Assembly (NCBI GenBank): GCA_002687175.1
Contig: NYZP01000034.1
Span: 47,242 to 111,241, forward strand
DNA from: Parcubacteria group bacterium
Lineage (GTDB): Bacteria; Patescibacteria; ABY1; Buchananbacterales; UBA6539
DNA length: 64,000 nucleotides
Direction of reading: 5' to 3'
Shown here: one piece after another, positions 38,566 through 46,704 of the stretch
Numbering within the stretch: the first letter of the stretch is position 1
How the letters are laid out: each line of letters opens with the position of its first letter
Notes under the pieces: generated by a model
Told to the model about the DNA's origin: nothing
The model's input: only the letters and a program-made list of their open reading frames with translations
Databases searched by the model: none
Translations under genes and position numbers: made by a program

Positions 38566-38904
38566 ATGCCAAGAAGTTTAAAAAAAGGTCCATACGTTAA
38601 TGAAAGATTATTAAAAAAACTCAAGAATTTAAAGCCGGGTGACAAAACGGTGGTAAAAACTTGGGATCGTGCCTGTATGATAACCCCAGAGATGGTTGGT
38701 TATACAGTGGGAGTTCATAACGGCAAAACACACGTTCCTGTTTTAGTTATCGAAAATATGGTTGGTCATCGCTTAGGTGAATTTTCACCAACCAGAAAGT
38801 TTATTATTCATGGTGGTAAAATTGCTAAGGAACAACAAAAAGCGGCAGCCCAAAAAGCCGCTGATGATAGAAAGAAAGCCTTAGCTGCAGACGAAAAGAA
38901 ATAA
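38566..38904 (+). CDS. rpsS: 30S ribosomal protein S19
   Basis: uS19 is a 30S head protein contacting the A-site finger. MPRSLKKGPYVNERLLKKL, WDRACMITPEMVGYTVGVHNG and HRLGEFSPTRKFIIHGGK are characteristic. An Ala/Lys-rich tail of about 20 residues extends the protein to 112 aa. Confidence 0.96.
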   Translation: MPRSLKKGPYVNERLLKKLKNLKPGDKTVVKTWDRACMITPEMVGYTVGVHNGKTHVPVLVIENMVGHRLGEFSPTRKFIIHGGKIAKEQQKAAAQKAADDRKKALAADEKK

Positions 38905-38914
38905 TTACAGATAA

Positions 38915-39565
38915 ATGGTAAAAGATGATAAAAAATTAAATAAAGATGTAGCTAAATCCGATAAAGCTAAAGTTGCTGTCAAGCAAGAAGCTAAAGCTGT
39001 AGAAAAAAAGGATGACAAGAAACAGACAATAGTCTCGGAAGTTAAGGCTAGTGCACGGTTTATTAAAATTGCACCACGCAAGGTTCGTTTAACGATTAAT
39101 CAGTTAACAGGTCTAGAGGTTGAAAAATCTTTAGATCACTTAAAATTTGTACATAAAGGTGCGGTGAAGCCAGTTACCAAATTAATTAAATCAGCTATTG
39201 CTAATGCGGAAAATAATTTTAAATTAGATAAAAAGGATTTATTTATCAAAAAAATTGCGGCTGATGACGGCCCAATTATTAAAAGATTTAAACCAAGAGC
39301 TTATGGTCGTTCAGCCCCAATCAGAAAAAGAACCAGTCATATTTCGTTAATTTTAGGTGTTAAGGAAGGGGCCAAACTAAGAGTTGATACTAAAAAGGCT
39401 GATAAACAAGTTAAAAAAGAAGAAAGCAAAAAAGAGGAAGTTAAAGTAGTAAAACCAGAGGAAGTTAAGAAAGAAGGACCAAAGGGAAGCAATAAGGGAC
39501 CAGAAGAAAAAGGTCAGAGCAAAGAAGGATTTTTAAAGGGAATGTTTAGGAGAAAAACAGGTTAA
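38915..39565 (+). CDS. rplV: 50S ribosomal protein L22 with extensions at both ends
   Basis: The uL22 core (residues about 45-155) has VKASARFIKIAPRKVRLTI and FKPRAYGRSAPIRKRTSHIS, the hairpin that reaches into the exit tunnel. It is preceded by about 40 Lys-rich residues and followed by about 60 more, ending FLKGMFRRKTG. At 216 aa it is nearly twice the usual length. The extensions may contact rRNA on the particle surface. Confidence 0.92.
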   Translation: MVKDDKKLNKDVAKSDKAKVAVKQEAKAVEKKDDKKQTIVSEVKASARFIKIAPRKVRLTINQLTGLEVEKSLDHLKFVHKGAVKPVTKLIKSAIANAENNFKLDKKDLFIKKIAADDGPIIKRFKPRAYGRSAPIRKRTSHISLILGVKEGAKLRVDTKKADKQVKKEESKKEEVKVVKPEEVKKEGPKGSNKGPEEKGQSKEGFLKGMFRRKTG

Positions 39566-39579
39566 TAATTAAAATTACT

Positions 39580-40257
39580 ATGGGACAAAAAGTACATCCA
39601 AAAATATTTCGTATCGGCGGTGTTTACACCTGGAATTCAAAGTGGTTTTCTAAACGAGACTACGCTAAGTTTTTGCAGCAAGATATTTTAATTAGAAAAT
39701 TTTTAAAAAGTGAATTAAAGGAAGCAGCAATATCTCAAGTTGAGATAGAACGTTCAGCTACTGTAACCACAGTGATAATTCATTCTGCTAAACCAGGCAT
39801 CATCATTGGCCGTGGTGGTCAAGGCGTTGAACAATTAAAGAAAAAAGTTAAGGCTAAATTTTTGGAGCCCAAATCAAGTTTAAATATAAATATCAAAGAG
39901 ATAACTAACCCAAACATAGAAGCAGAACTTGTTGTTCAGTCTATTATTATAGATTTGGAAAAAAGAATGCCTTACCGTCGTGTAATGAAACAAGCTATTA
40001 ACCGCGTGGAAAAAACTGAAGCTAAAGGTATTAAAATCATAGTTGCTGGAAGATTAAATGGTGCGGAAATTGCCAGAACAGAAACTTTGACTTCTGGTAG
40101 CTTACCATTACACACCTTAAGAGCTGATATTAATTATTCCAGAGGAGTTGCTAGAACAACTTATGGTGCCATTGGTGTTAAAGTATGGATTTATCGTGGA
40201 GAAATATTTAAGAAAGACCAAGGCAAGAGCAATGAGTCACTAAATAAGACCAAGTAA
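39580..40257 (+). CDS. rpsC: 30S ribosomal protein S3
   Basis: uS3 forms the mRNA entry site with uS4 and uS5. MGQKVHPKIFRIGGVYTW, the KH-domain GXXG loop in KPGIIIGRGGQGVEQLKKKV and the C-terminal INYSRGVARTTYGAIGVKVWIYRG are present. Its 225 aa are normal. Confidence 0.96.
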   Translation: MGQKVHPKIFRIGGVYTWNSKWFSKRDYAKFLQQDILIRKFLKSELKEAAISQVEIERSATVTTVIIHSAKPGIIIGRGGQGVEQLKKKVKAKFLEPKSSLNINIKEITNPNIEAELVVQSIIIDLEKRMPYRRVMKQAINRVEKTEAKGIKIIVAGRLNGAEIARTETLTSGSLPLHTLRADINYSRGVARTTYGAIGVKVWIYRGEIFKKDQGKSNESLNKTK

Positions 40258-40259
40258 TT

Positions 40260-40664
40260 ATGTTATCACCCAGAAAAGTAAAACATAGAAAATGGCATAA
40301 AGGTGTTTTAAGAGGTAATGCAACTTCTAATACTAAGATTAATTTTGGTAAATACGGAATAAAAGCCATGGGTAATTGTTGGTTAACTGCTCGTCAAATT
40401 GAGTCTGCTCGTAGAGCAATGACCCGTTTTGTTAAGCGTGGCGGTAAGATTTGGATTCGAGTTTTTCCTGATAAGCCAGTTACCAAAAAAGGTGAACAAT
40501 CAACTATGGGTTCCGGTAAAGGAGCTGTTGATCATTACGTAGCAGTTATTAAACCAGGAATGATTTTATTTGAAATGGATGGTGTACCAGAAGATGTAGC
40601 CAAACAGGCCTTGCATTTGGCCGCTTATAAATTACCCGTCAAAACCAGTTTTGTTGTTAAATGA
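40260..40664 (+). CDS. rplP: 50S ribosomal protein L16
   Basis: uL16 organises the A-site region of the 50S. MLSPRKVKHRKWHKGVLRGN, the RQIESARRAMTRFVKRGGKIW helix-strand and GSGKGAVDHYVAVIKPG are conserved, including the loop that carries the hydroxylated arginine in other bacteria. At 134 aa it is standard. It is followed by an unusual 107-base gap containing a palindrome. Confidence 0.96.
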   Translation: MLSPRKVKHRKWHKGVLRGNATSNTKINFGKYGIKAMGNCWLTARQIESARRAMTRFVKRGGKIWIRVFPDKPVTKKGEQSTMGSGKGAVDHYVAVIKPGMILFEMDGVPEDVAKQALHLAAYKLPVKTSFVVK

Positions 40665-40771
40665 TAACTAGGTTGTAGCTTTTTAGCTTCTTAAGTTTTT
40701 AGGGGACTGGATCAAGTTCAGTAAAACAAAGTTTAAGAATCTAAAAAGCTAATAACCTAAAAACCTAAACT
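40665..40771. repeat. Imperfect palindrome inside the ribosomal operon
   Basis: AGGTTGTAGCTTTTTAG on the left and CTAAAAAGCTAATAACCT on the right are near complements, with further pairing (CTTCTTAAG with GTTTAAGAA) towards a centre that reads CTGGATCAAGTTCAG. It occupies the whole gap between rplP and rpmC where other genes of the operon are 0-15 bases apart. Confidence 0.65.
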
Positions 40772-41020
40772 ATGAAGTATAAAGAGTTAAAAAATAAATC
40801 AGATAAAGAGCTTAATAAAATTTTGACTGACTGGCAGGAAAAATTAAGAGATTTAAAATTTAAAACAGCGGCTGATCAGTTGAAAAATATAAGAGAACTT
40901 AGAGATGTAAAAAAGACTATTGCTAAGACCATCTTTCTATTAAGCCAGAAAAATAAAGATAATGTTCCCGCGAAGGTAATCCAGATAAAAGATCAATCCA
41001 GTGATAATAAAACTAAATAA
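40772..41020 (+). CDS. rpmC: 50S ribosomal protein L29
   Basis: uL29 is a two-helix protein near the tunnel exit. MKYKELKNKSDKELNKILTD and LRDLKFKTAADQLKNIRELR are typical. At 82 aa it has a short extra tail. Confidence 0.88.
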   Translation: MKYKELKNKSDKELNKILTDWQEKLRDLKFKTAADQLKNIRELRDVKKTIAKTIFLLSQKNKDNVPAKVIQIKDQSSDNKTK

Positions 41021-41025
41021 TTTTT

Positions 41026-41286
41026 ATGACTACCGAAGATAAAAAAGACCATAAAAAGGTAACCAAAAGAAAATTTGAAGGAATTGTGGCTTCTGATAAA
41101 GGTGACAAAACTATTATTGTTGAAGTCAGAAGAACAAAAATTCATTCAAAGTATTTAAAAAGATTTATTGTTTCTAAAAAATATGCTGTTCATGATCCGG
41201 CAAACAAGTACAAGGTCGGTGATAAAGTTTCATTTGTTGAAACTAGGCCTATCAGTAAAAATAAACGGTGGATAGTTATTAACTAG
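41026..41286 (+). CDS. rpsQ: 30S ribosomal protein S17
   Basis: uS17 is an OB-fold 16S rRNA-binding protein. FEGIVASDKGDKTIIVEVRR, HSKYLKRFIVSKKYAVHD and KVGDKVSFVETRPISKNKRW identify it. Its 86 aa are normal. Confidence 0.94.
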   Translation: MTTEDKKDHKKVTKRKFEGIVASDKGDKTIIVEVRRTKIHSKYLKRFIVSKKYAVHDPANKYKVGDKVSFVETRPISKNKRWIVIN

Positions 41287-41300
41287 CCGTAAGATAAATT

Positions 41301-41672
41301 ATGATTCAAGTCCAAACAATGTTAAAAGTCGCTGATAATACTGGTGCTAAAAGGCTGCAATGTATTAAAGTTTTAGGTGGCACCAAAAGACGCTACGCCC
41401 ATGTCGGTGATTTAGTGACAGTTTCAGTTAAAGAAGCAGTACCACACAGCACGGTCAAGAAGGGGGAAGTATTGCATGCGGTGATTGTTCGGACGAGAAA
41501 AGAAATCAGACGGACAGATGGTTCTTACGTTCGTTTTGGTGACAACGCTGCGGTGATTATTGATAAAAAAAGTAAAGAGCCTAAGGGTACCAGAATTTTT
41601 GGTCCTGTTGCTCGAGAGTTAAGAAACAAAGGATTTAGTAAAATTATATCATTAGCACCTGAAGTTTTATAG
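41301..41672 (+). CDS. rplN: 50S ribosomal protein L14
   Basis: uL14 forms an intersubunit bridge. MIQVQTMLKVADNTGAKRLQ, RKEIRRTDGSYVRFGDNAAV and GTRIFGPVARELRNKGFSKI are all intact. Its 123 aa are standard. Confidence 0.97.
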   Translation: MIQVQTMLKVADNTGAKRLQCIKVLGGTKRRYAHVGDLVTVSVKEAVPHSTVKKGEVLHAVIVRTRKEIRRTDGSYVRFGDNAAVIIDKKSKEPKGTRIFGPVARELRNKGFSKIISLAPEVL

Positions 41673-41677
41673 AATAT

Positions 41678-41986
41678 ATGAGAATTATAAAAGGCGATAA
41701 AGTAAAAATATTAAGTGGTAAAGACAAGGGCAAGATTGGTAAGGTATTGCAGATTTTTAATAAGAAAAATAGAGTAACAGTGGAAGGTGCTAATTTACTT
41801 TTTAAAAATGTCCGTCCTAAAAAGCAAGGGGAAAAGGGACAACGAATTCAGTTTCCTTCTCCACTGATGGTTTCCAATGTAGCATTGGTTTGTCCGAAGT
41901 GTAATAAACCAACCAGAGTAGGTTTTAAAATTTTAGAAGGCAAGACTAAAACTAGATCTTGCAAGAAATGTAAACAAACTATTTAA
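41678..41986 (+). CDS. rplX: 50S ribosomal protein L24
   Basis: uL24 is a KOW-domain assembly initiator. RIIKGDKVKILSGKDKGKIG is the KOW motif. The C-terminal half has CPKCNKPTRVGFK and RSCKKCKQTI, giving two Cys pairs that suggest a zinc ribbon, as in many thermophile and CPR versions. It has 102 aa. Confidence 0.94.
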   Translation: MRIIKGDKVKILSGKDKGKIGKVLQIFNKKNRVTVEGANLLFKNVRPKKQGEKGQRIQFPSPLMVSNVALVCPKCNKPTRVGFKILEGKTKTRSCKKCKQTI

Positions 41987-41988
41987 AT

Positions 41989-42534
41989 ATGAGTAGAATT
42001 AAAGAAAAATATAATAAAACAGTTATTGCGGCATTAACCGAGAAGTTTGGTTATAAAAATAAAATGGCAGTACCAAAAATTGAGAAGGTAGTGGTTAACG
42101 TTGGTACCGGTCGTGGTTTAAGCGATTCAAAGTTTAATCAAGTTGTTGAAGATACTTTGCAGAGAATAACTGGTCAAAAACCAGTTAAAGGAAGTGCCAA
42201 AAAATCAATTTCTAATTTTAAAATCAGAGCTGGGCAAACTGTTGGTATGACTGTTACTTTACGTGGTCAAACCATGGATCACTTTATTGATAAGCTAGTT
42301 AATATTACTTTACCTCGAGTTAGAGATTTTCGTGGTTTAAATCATAAATCAGTTGACTCGCAGGGAAATTTAAATATTGGTTTTACCGAGCACATTGCTT
42401 TTCCAGAGATTAAGTCTGATGAGGTTGAAAAAATTCATGGATTAGAGGTTGCAGTGGTGACTAGCGCTAAGACTAAAGAAGAGGGTTTAGAATTACTAAC
42501 ACTTTTGGGTTTTCCCTTCCAAAAACAGGAGTAA
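41989..42534 (+). CDS. rplE: 50S ribosomal protein L5
   Basis: uL5 binds 5S rRNA and the P-site tRNA elbow. VPKIEKVVVNVGTGRGLSDS, KPVKGSAKKSISNFKIRAGQ, VGMTVTLRGQTMDHFIDKLV and RDFRGLNHKSVDSQGNLNIG are conserved. Its 181 aa are normal. Confidence 0.97.
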   Translation: MSRIKEKYNKTVIAALTEKFGYKNKMAVPKIEKVVVNVGTGRGLSDSKFNQVVEDTLQRITGQKPVKGSAKKSISNFKIRAGQTVGMTVTLRGQTMDHFIDKLVNITLPRVRDFRGLNHKSVDSQGNLNIGFTEHIAFPEIKSDEVEKIHGLEVAVVTSAKTKEEGLELLTLLGFPFQKQE

Positions 42535-42536
42535 AT

Positions 42537-42722
42537 ATGGCAACATCAGCTAGAATAGCAAAATCAAAAAAGAAAGCTAAGTTTACCACGCGGGTAGTAC
42601 ATCGTTGTTGGCGTTGTGGTAGAAATCGAAGTTATATGAGAGACTTTAATCTATGCCGAATTTGCTTCAGAGAACTGGCCAATAATGGCCAAATACCCGG
42701 TGTTAGAAAATCAAGTTGGTAA
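42537..42722 (+). CDS. rpsN: 30S ribosomal protein S14, zinc type
   Basis: This is the short uS14 form, with the zinc-binding pairs CWRCGRN and LCRICFRE. MATSARIAKSKKKAKFTTR precedes them and GQIPGVRKSSW ends the protein. Its 61 aa match the type Z family. Confidence 0.96.
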   Translation: MATSARIAKSKKKAKFTTRVVHRCWRCGRNRSYMRDFNLCRICFRELANNGQIPGVRKSSW

Positions 42723-42745
42723 GATAAACTTTAAATAATATTTAT

Positions 42746-43147
42746 ATGACAGACCCAATTGCTGACATGCTTACAAGAATAAGAAACGCCCAGGCCGTTA
42801 GAAAGCCAGAGGTTGTTTTACCATTTTCAAAATTAAAAATGGCTGTCGCGGAAATTTTAAAAGAACAAGATTATATTAGAAAGATTGAAAAAATTGAAAA
42901 AGGTAATAATGGTGGTAACCATGAAGAGCTGAAGTTAATTTTGAAATATCAAGGTAGTCAACCAGCCATTTCCATGTTAAAGAAAATAAGTAAACCGGGC
43001 CGTCGAATCTATGTTACGGCTGACAAATTACCAGTAGTTTTAAATAATTTTGGTATTGCCATTATTTCTACTTCTAATGGTCTAATGACCAATAAAGAAG
43101 CCAAAAAGAAAAAATTGGGTGGCGAAGTAATTTGTGAAATTCATTAA
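42746..43147 (+). CDS. rpsH: 30S ribosomal protein S8
   Basis: uS8 is a central-domain 16S rRNA binder. MTDPIADMLTRIRNAQAVRK and the C-terminal ISTSNGLMTNKEAKKKKLGG are diagnostic. Its 133 aa are normal. Confidence 0.96.
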   Translation: MTDPIADMLTRIRNAQAVRKPEVVLPFSKLKMAVAEILKEQDYIRKIEKIEKGNNGGNHEELKLILKYQGSQPAISMLKKISKPGRRIYVTADKLPVVLNNFGIAIISTSNGLMTNKEAKKKKLGGEVICEIH

Positions 43148-43151
43148 TATT

Positions 43152-43700
43152 ATGAGTAGAGTAGGCAAACAACCAATAAAGATTCCCGAAGGCGTTGACG
43201 TTAAAGTTGAAGATTTTAACGTGAAAGTTAAAGGACCAAAAGGTGAGTTAAATCAACAAGTTCATCGCTTAGTTAATATTGATCAAAAAGATAATGAATT
43301 AATGGTGTCGGTAAAAAATCCAGAGGAAAAATTACAAAAATCTTTATGGGGATTATTCCAAAGATTAATTGTCAACATGATTACTGGTGTTACTGAAGGA
43401 TATTCAAAAAAATTGGAAGTCAATGGTGTTGGCTATAAGGCAGCCGTCGCTGGCGACATTTTGAATTTGCAGCTTGGCTATTCTCATCCAATTGATTATA
43501 AAATTCCTGAAGGTATTAAAGTTGAGGTGGAAAAAAATGTTATTACTGTTTCCGGAATTGATAAACAACAAGTTGGCCAAATTTCCGCAGAGATTAGAGC
43601 AAAAAGAAAACCAGAACCTTACAAAGGTAAAGGTATTAAATATGCTGACGAGGTGATCAGAAGAAAAGTTGGTAAGACCGCTTCCAAAGGGGCTGAATAA
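43152..43700 (+). CDS. rplF: 50S ribosomal protein L6
   Basis: uL6 sits near the factor-binding site. MSRVGKQPIKIPEGVDVKVE, LEVNGVGYKAAVAGDILNLQ and RKPEPYKGKGIKYADEVIRR are typical. I use ATG 43152; an earlier ATG overlapping rpsH would add six residues not seen in the family. The protein has 182 aa. Confidence 0.96.
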   Translation: MSRVGKQPIKIPEGVDVKVEDFNVKVKGPKGELNQQVHRLVNIDQKDNELMVSVKNPEEKLQKSLWGLFQRLIVNMITGVTEGYSKKLEVNGVGYKAAVAGDILNLQLGYSHPIDYKIPEGIKVEVEKNVITVSGIDKQQVGQISAEIRAKRKPEPYKGKGIKYADEVIRRKVGKTASKGAE

Positions 43701-43711
43701 AAATTATTACT

Positions 43712-44101
43712 ATGGCTAATAAAGAAAAAATTAAATTAGAGAAGAAAATTAGACGTAAAGGCCGAGTGCGGGTTAAAATTTCGGGAACCGCCAAGAAACC
43801 AAGGCTTAATGTTTTTCGTAGTTTAAAACATATTTTTGTTCAATTAATTGATGATCAGAAAAGTGTTACGGTAGTTTCAGTTAAAGACTCCGAGATTTCC
43901 GCCAAAGGCGGATCCGCCTCTGGCGGAAAAGAAAGTAAAGTCAAAAAAACTGACATTGCATTTAAAGTAGGGGAACTAGTTGCTGTTAAAGCTAAAGAAA
44001 AAGGAATCACCGAAATTGTTTTTGATAAATCTAGTAATAAATATCATGGCCGCATTAAAGCTGTAGCTGAAGGAGCCAGAAAAGGCGGCTTAATTTTTTA
44101 A
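43712..44101 (+). CDS. rplR: 50S ribosomal protein L18 carrying an in-frame palindromic repeat
   Basis: uL18 binds 5S rRNA. RKGRVRVKISGTAKKPRLNV, RSLKHIFVQLIDD and the C-terminal FDKSSNKYHGRIKAVAEGAR are intact. In the middle, where other uL18 proteins have a short loop, the residues ISAKGGSASGGKE are encoded by a palindromic repeat of the same sequence as in the PfkB kinase gene. The insert keeps the frame and the essential protein evidently tolerates it. Confidence 0.95.
   Translation: MANKEKIKLEKKIRRKGRVRVKISGTAKKPRLNVFRSLKHIFVQLIDDQKSVTVVSVKDSEISAKGGSASGGKESKVKKTDIAFKVGELVAVKAKEKGITEIVFDKSSNKYHGRIKAVAEGARKGGLIF
43898..43927. repeat. Palindromic repeat (type A) inside rplR
   Basis: TCCGCCAAAGGCGGA and TCCGCCTCTGGCGGA lie back to back and encode SAKGGSASGG. 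It is the partner of the copy in the kinase gene. Confidence 0.9.
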
Positions 44102-44105
44102 AATT

Positions 44106-44669
44106 ATGGCAGATAATAAAAAAACCAGTAAATTTGGTAATGATAAAAGAGGTGGACGAGTAGTTGATCGTGAGTTTGATCAGGTTATCGTTGATATTGC
44201 CCGAGTGACTCGAGTAATGGCTGGAGGCAAAAGAATGAGGTTTCGTGCTTGTGTGGCCATTGGTGACCGAAAAGGTAGAGTAGCCCAAGCCGTGGCAAAA
44301 GGAGCAGATGTTACCTTGGCGGTTAATAAAGCAGTCGCTAAAGCTAAAAAGGTGATGATAACTGTACCAATCGTTAATGGTACCATTCCTCATCGAGTTG
44401 ATATCAAGCTTGGTGCCGCTAAACTTTTGATCAAGCCGGCTCCTAAAGGAACAGGAATTATTGCTGGCGGAGCTGTGAGAACAGTTCTAGATTTGGCTGG
44501 TATTGCCGATGTGGTGGCAAAAATATTAGGAACTAATAATAAGATTAACAACGTTAAAGCAACCATTGAAGCATTAAAAAGATTGAAACGAGTTGAGAAA
44601 ACACCGGCTCAAGTTAAAGAAGAGCAGAAAAAAGTTGTTGAAACTGTTGAAAAAACCAAATCAGTATAA
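44106..44669 (+). CDS. rpsE: 30S ribosomal protein S5
   Basis: uS5 supports mRNA helicase function and fidelity. VVDREFDQVIVDIARVTRV, KRMRFRACVAIGDRKGRVA, KGTGIIAGGAVRTVLDLAGI and LGTNNKINNVKATIEALKRL are typical. It has 187 aa with a Lys/Glu tail. The next gene is rplO: the uL30 gene that normally lies between them is missing. Confidence 0.96.
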   Translation: MADNKKTSKFGNDKRGGRVVDREFDQVIVDIARVTRVMAGGKRMRFRACVAIGDRKGRVAQAVAKGADVTLAVNKAVAKAKKVMITVPIVNGTIPHRVDIKLGAAKLLIKPAPKGTGIIAGGAVRTVLDLAGIADVVAKILGTNNKINNVKATIEALKRLKRVEKTPAQVKEEQKKVVETVEKTKSV

Positions 44670-44672
44670 AAT

Positions 44673-45167
44673 ATGTCTGAACTATCCCTACACAATTTAA
44701 AGGTAAATAAAAAAGCCAAGAAAAAAGCCAAGCGTGTTGGTCGTGGTAATTCTTCTGGTTCGGGAACTTATAGTGGCCGTGGTTTGAAAGGTCAAAGATC
44801 ACGTTCTGGCGGTAAGGGCGGTTTGAAACGTAGAGGTTTAAAACAGATGTTAAAAAGTAAACCTAAAGTAGGTGGTTTTAAGAGCTTTAAACCAAGAATG
44901 GTGACGGTAAACATTGATCAATTAGAAAATATTTTTACTACGGGTGATTTAGTTAATAGTAAAAAATTAATAGCTAAAAACCTAATCAAAACTGCAAAAA
45001 CGGGCGTTAAAATTTTAGGTAATGGTAAATTATCAAAAAAATTGAACGTAGTGGCTAATAATTTTTCAGAAACCGCAAAAAAAGCTATAATAGATGCAGG
45101 TGGTACGGCTAAACTAATCAGTCGTCAACCATCAAAAAAAACCAAAGCCAAAATTAAAAAAAGTTAA
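44673..45167 (+). CDS. rplO: 50S ribosomal protein L15
   Basis: uL15 is a 23S rRNA-binding assembly protein. LSLHNLKVNKKAKKKAKRVG, the glycine-rich GRGLKGQRSRSGGKGGLKRR and the C-terminal globular part (VKILGNGKLSKKLNVVANNF) are recognisable. At 164 aa it has a basic tail. Spacing to rpsE is three bases. Confidence 0.94.
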   Translation: MSELSLHNLKVNKKAKKKAKRVGRGNSSGSGTYSGRGLKGQRSRSGGKGGLKRRGLKQMLKSKPKVGGFKSFKPRMVTVNIDQLENIFTTGDLVNSKKLIAKNLIKTAKTGVKILGNGKLSKKLNVVANNFSETAKKAIIDAGGTAKLISRQPSKKTKAKIKKS

Positions 45168-45170
45168 ATT

Positions 45171-46448
45171 ATGTGGCTTAAAAAGTTAATTCAAATTTGG
45201 AAAATAAAAGATTTACGCAACAGTATTTTATTTGTTGGAGCAATGCTGATTATTTTTCGTATTGCCGCCCATATTCCAATTCCCGGAATTGACACTGTAG
45301 CATTAAAGCAATTTTTTGCTTCTAATCAGCTTTTGGGCATTATGAATGTTCTGTCAGGTGGTGGCATGGAGAATTTTTCAATTGTTGCTATGGGAGTAGC
45401 CCCTTATATTACAGCTTCAATTATTTTTCAATTGTTGGTGATGATTGTGCCTAAACTTGAAGAAATTTCTAAGGAAGGTGATACCGGTCGGCAAAAAATT
45501 AACCGTTGGACCAGATGGTTATCAGTGCCTTTAGCGGCCATGCAAGGTTATGGATTAATTGCCTTACTCCGACAGTCTTCAGGCGCCATTTTTCTTGATT
45601 TAAGTAATTGGCGTTTATTTATGATATTAACAACGGTTACTGCTGGAACGGTATTTTTAATGTGGCTTGGTGAACTAATCTCGGAAAAACATATTGGCAA
45701 TGGTATTTCTTTAATAATTTTTGCTGGAATTGTCTCCAGCTTACCCAGTGTTTTACAACAAACGATCGCCGTATTTGACAGCTCACAAATAATTACTTTA
45801 GGTTTATTCGCGATCATTGCCGTTTTAACTATTGTCGGGGTAGTAATTATTAGTGAGGGGCAACGAAATGTGCCGGTGTCTTATGCTAAACGAGTTCGGG
45901 GAATGAAGATGTATGGTGGTGTTAATACTCATTTACCCTTGCGAGTTAATATGGCCGGAGTAATTCCTATCATTTTTGCTATATCAATAATTTTGTTTCC
46001 ACCAATGATTGCTCAGTTTTTTTTGGCGGCTAAAACTCAGATTTTGGTGACTATTGCTGAAGGGACAATTGCCCTGTTTCAAAATCAATTGTTCTATGGT
46101 ATTTCATATTTTATTCTAGTGTTTGGTTTTACTTTCTTTTACACCGAAGTAGTTTTTAAACCAGATCAAATTGCTGAAAATTTGCAAAAACAAGGTGGCT
46201 TTATACCCGGGATTAGACCGGGGCGTCACACTATGGAATATTTAAGTAATACTACTCATAAAATAATATTGGCTGGTGCTTTGTTTCTCGGCCTTATTGC
46301 CGTATTACCGTTGATCTTACGTGGTTTTACTGGTGTAACTACCTTGGCCATTGGTGGAACCAGTTTACTAATTGTTGTTTCGGTAGTAATTGAAAGTTTC
46401 AAGCAAATTGAATCTCAACTTACCATGCGTGATTATGATGGCCTTTAG
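45171..46448 (+). CDS. secY: Preprotein translocase subunit SecY
   Basis: SecY is the membrane channel for protein export and insertion, with ten transmembrane helices in 425 aa. RIAAHIPIPGIDTVALKQFF opens the protein, SGGGMENFSIVAMGVAPYIT forms the plug and second helix, and RVRGMKMYGGVNTHLPLRVN is a cytoplasmic loop contacting ribosome and SecA. As in most bacteria it closes the spc operon, followed here by a small gene and adk. Confidence 0.97.
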   Translation: MWLKKLIQIWKIKDLRNSILFVGAMLIIFRIAAHIPIPGIDTVALKQFFASNQLLGIMNVLSGGGMENFSIVAMGVAPYITASIIFQLLVMIVPKLEEISKEGDTGRQKINRWTRWLSVPLAAMQGYGLIALLRQSSGAIFLDLSNWRLFMILTTVTAGTVFLMWLGELISEKHIGNGISLIIFAGIVSSLPSVLQQTIAVFDSSQIITLGLFAIIAVLTIVGVVIISEGQRNVPVSYAKRVRGMKMYGGVNTHLPLRVNMAGVIPIIFAISIILFPPMIAQFFLAAKTQILVTIAEGTIALFQNQLFYGISYFILVFGFTFFYTEVVFKPDQIAENLQKQGGFIPGIRPGRHTMEYLSNTTHKIILAGALFLGLIAVLPLILRGFTGVTTLAIGGTSLLIVVSVVIESFKQIESQLTMRDYDGL

Positions 46449-46459
46449 CTGAAAAATTT

Positions 46460-46699
46460 ATGGCTTTGTTCTCATCTAACAAAATTTTTAAAACTAAGCA
46501 GCAGATTAAAGATGCATTGTATCAAGTTAAGTCTCTAGATTATCGTCAAAGACCAACCGTTTACAATACTTTAGTTAAAGAGTTAGACGATGGCGGTGTT
46601 AGTAAAGAGGAGATCAAAAGAGTAGTTAGTGAGCTTAGACAACGTGAAGAAATTTCCGAAGTAGACAAAAAGAATCTTTTAAAATTGATTCAAGGCTAG
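46460..46699 (+). CDS. Conserved small protein between secY and adk
   Basis: This is a 79-aa soluble helical protein. FKTKQQIKDALYQVKSLDYR and YNTLVKELDDGGVSKEEIKR suggest three or four helices with a charged surface and no signal peptide. I know no function. Its position in a translation/secretion operon, 12 bases after secY and five before adk, supports that it is a real gene. Confidence 0.6.
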   Translation: MALFSSNKIFKTKQQIKDALYQVKSLDYRQRPTVYNTLVKELDDGGVSKEEIKRVVSELRQREEISEVDKKNLLKLIQG

Positions 46700-46704
46700 A
46701 TCTT

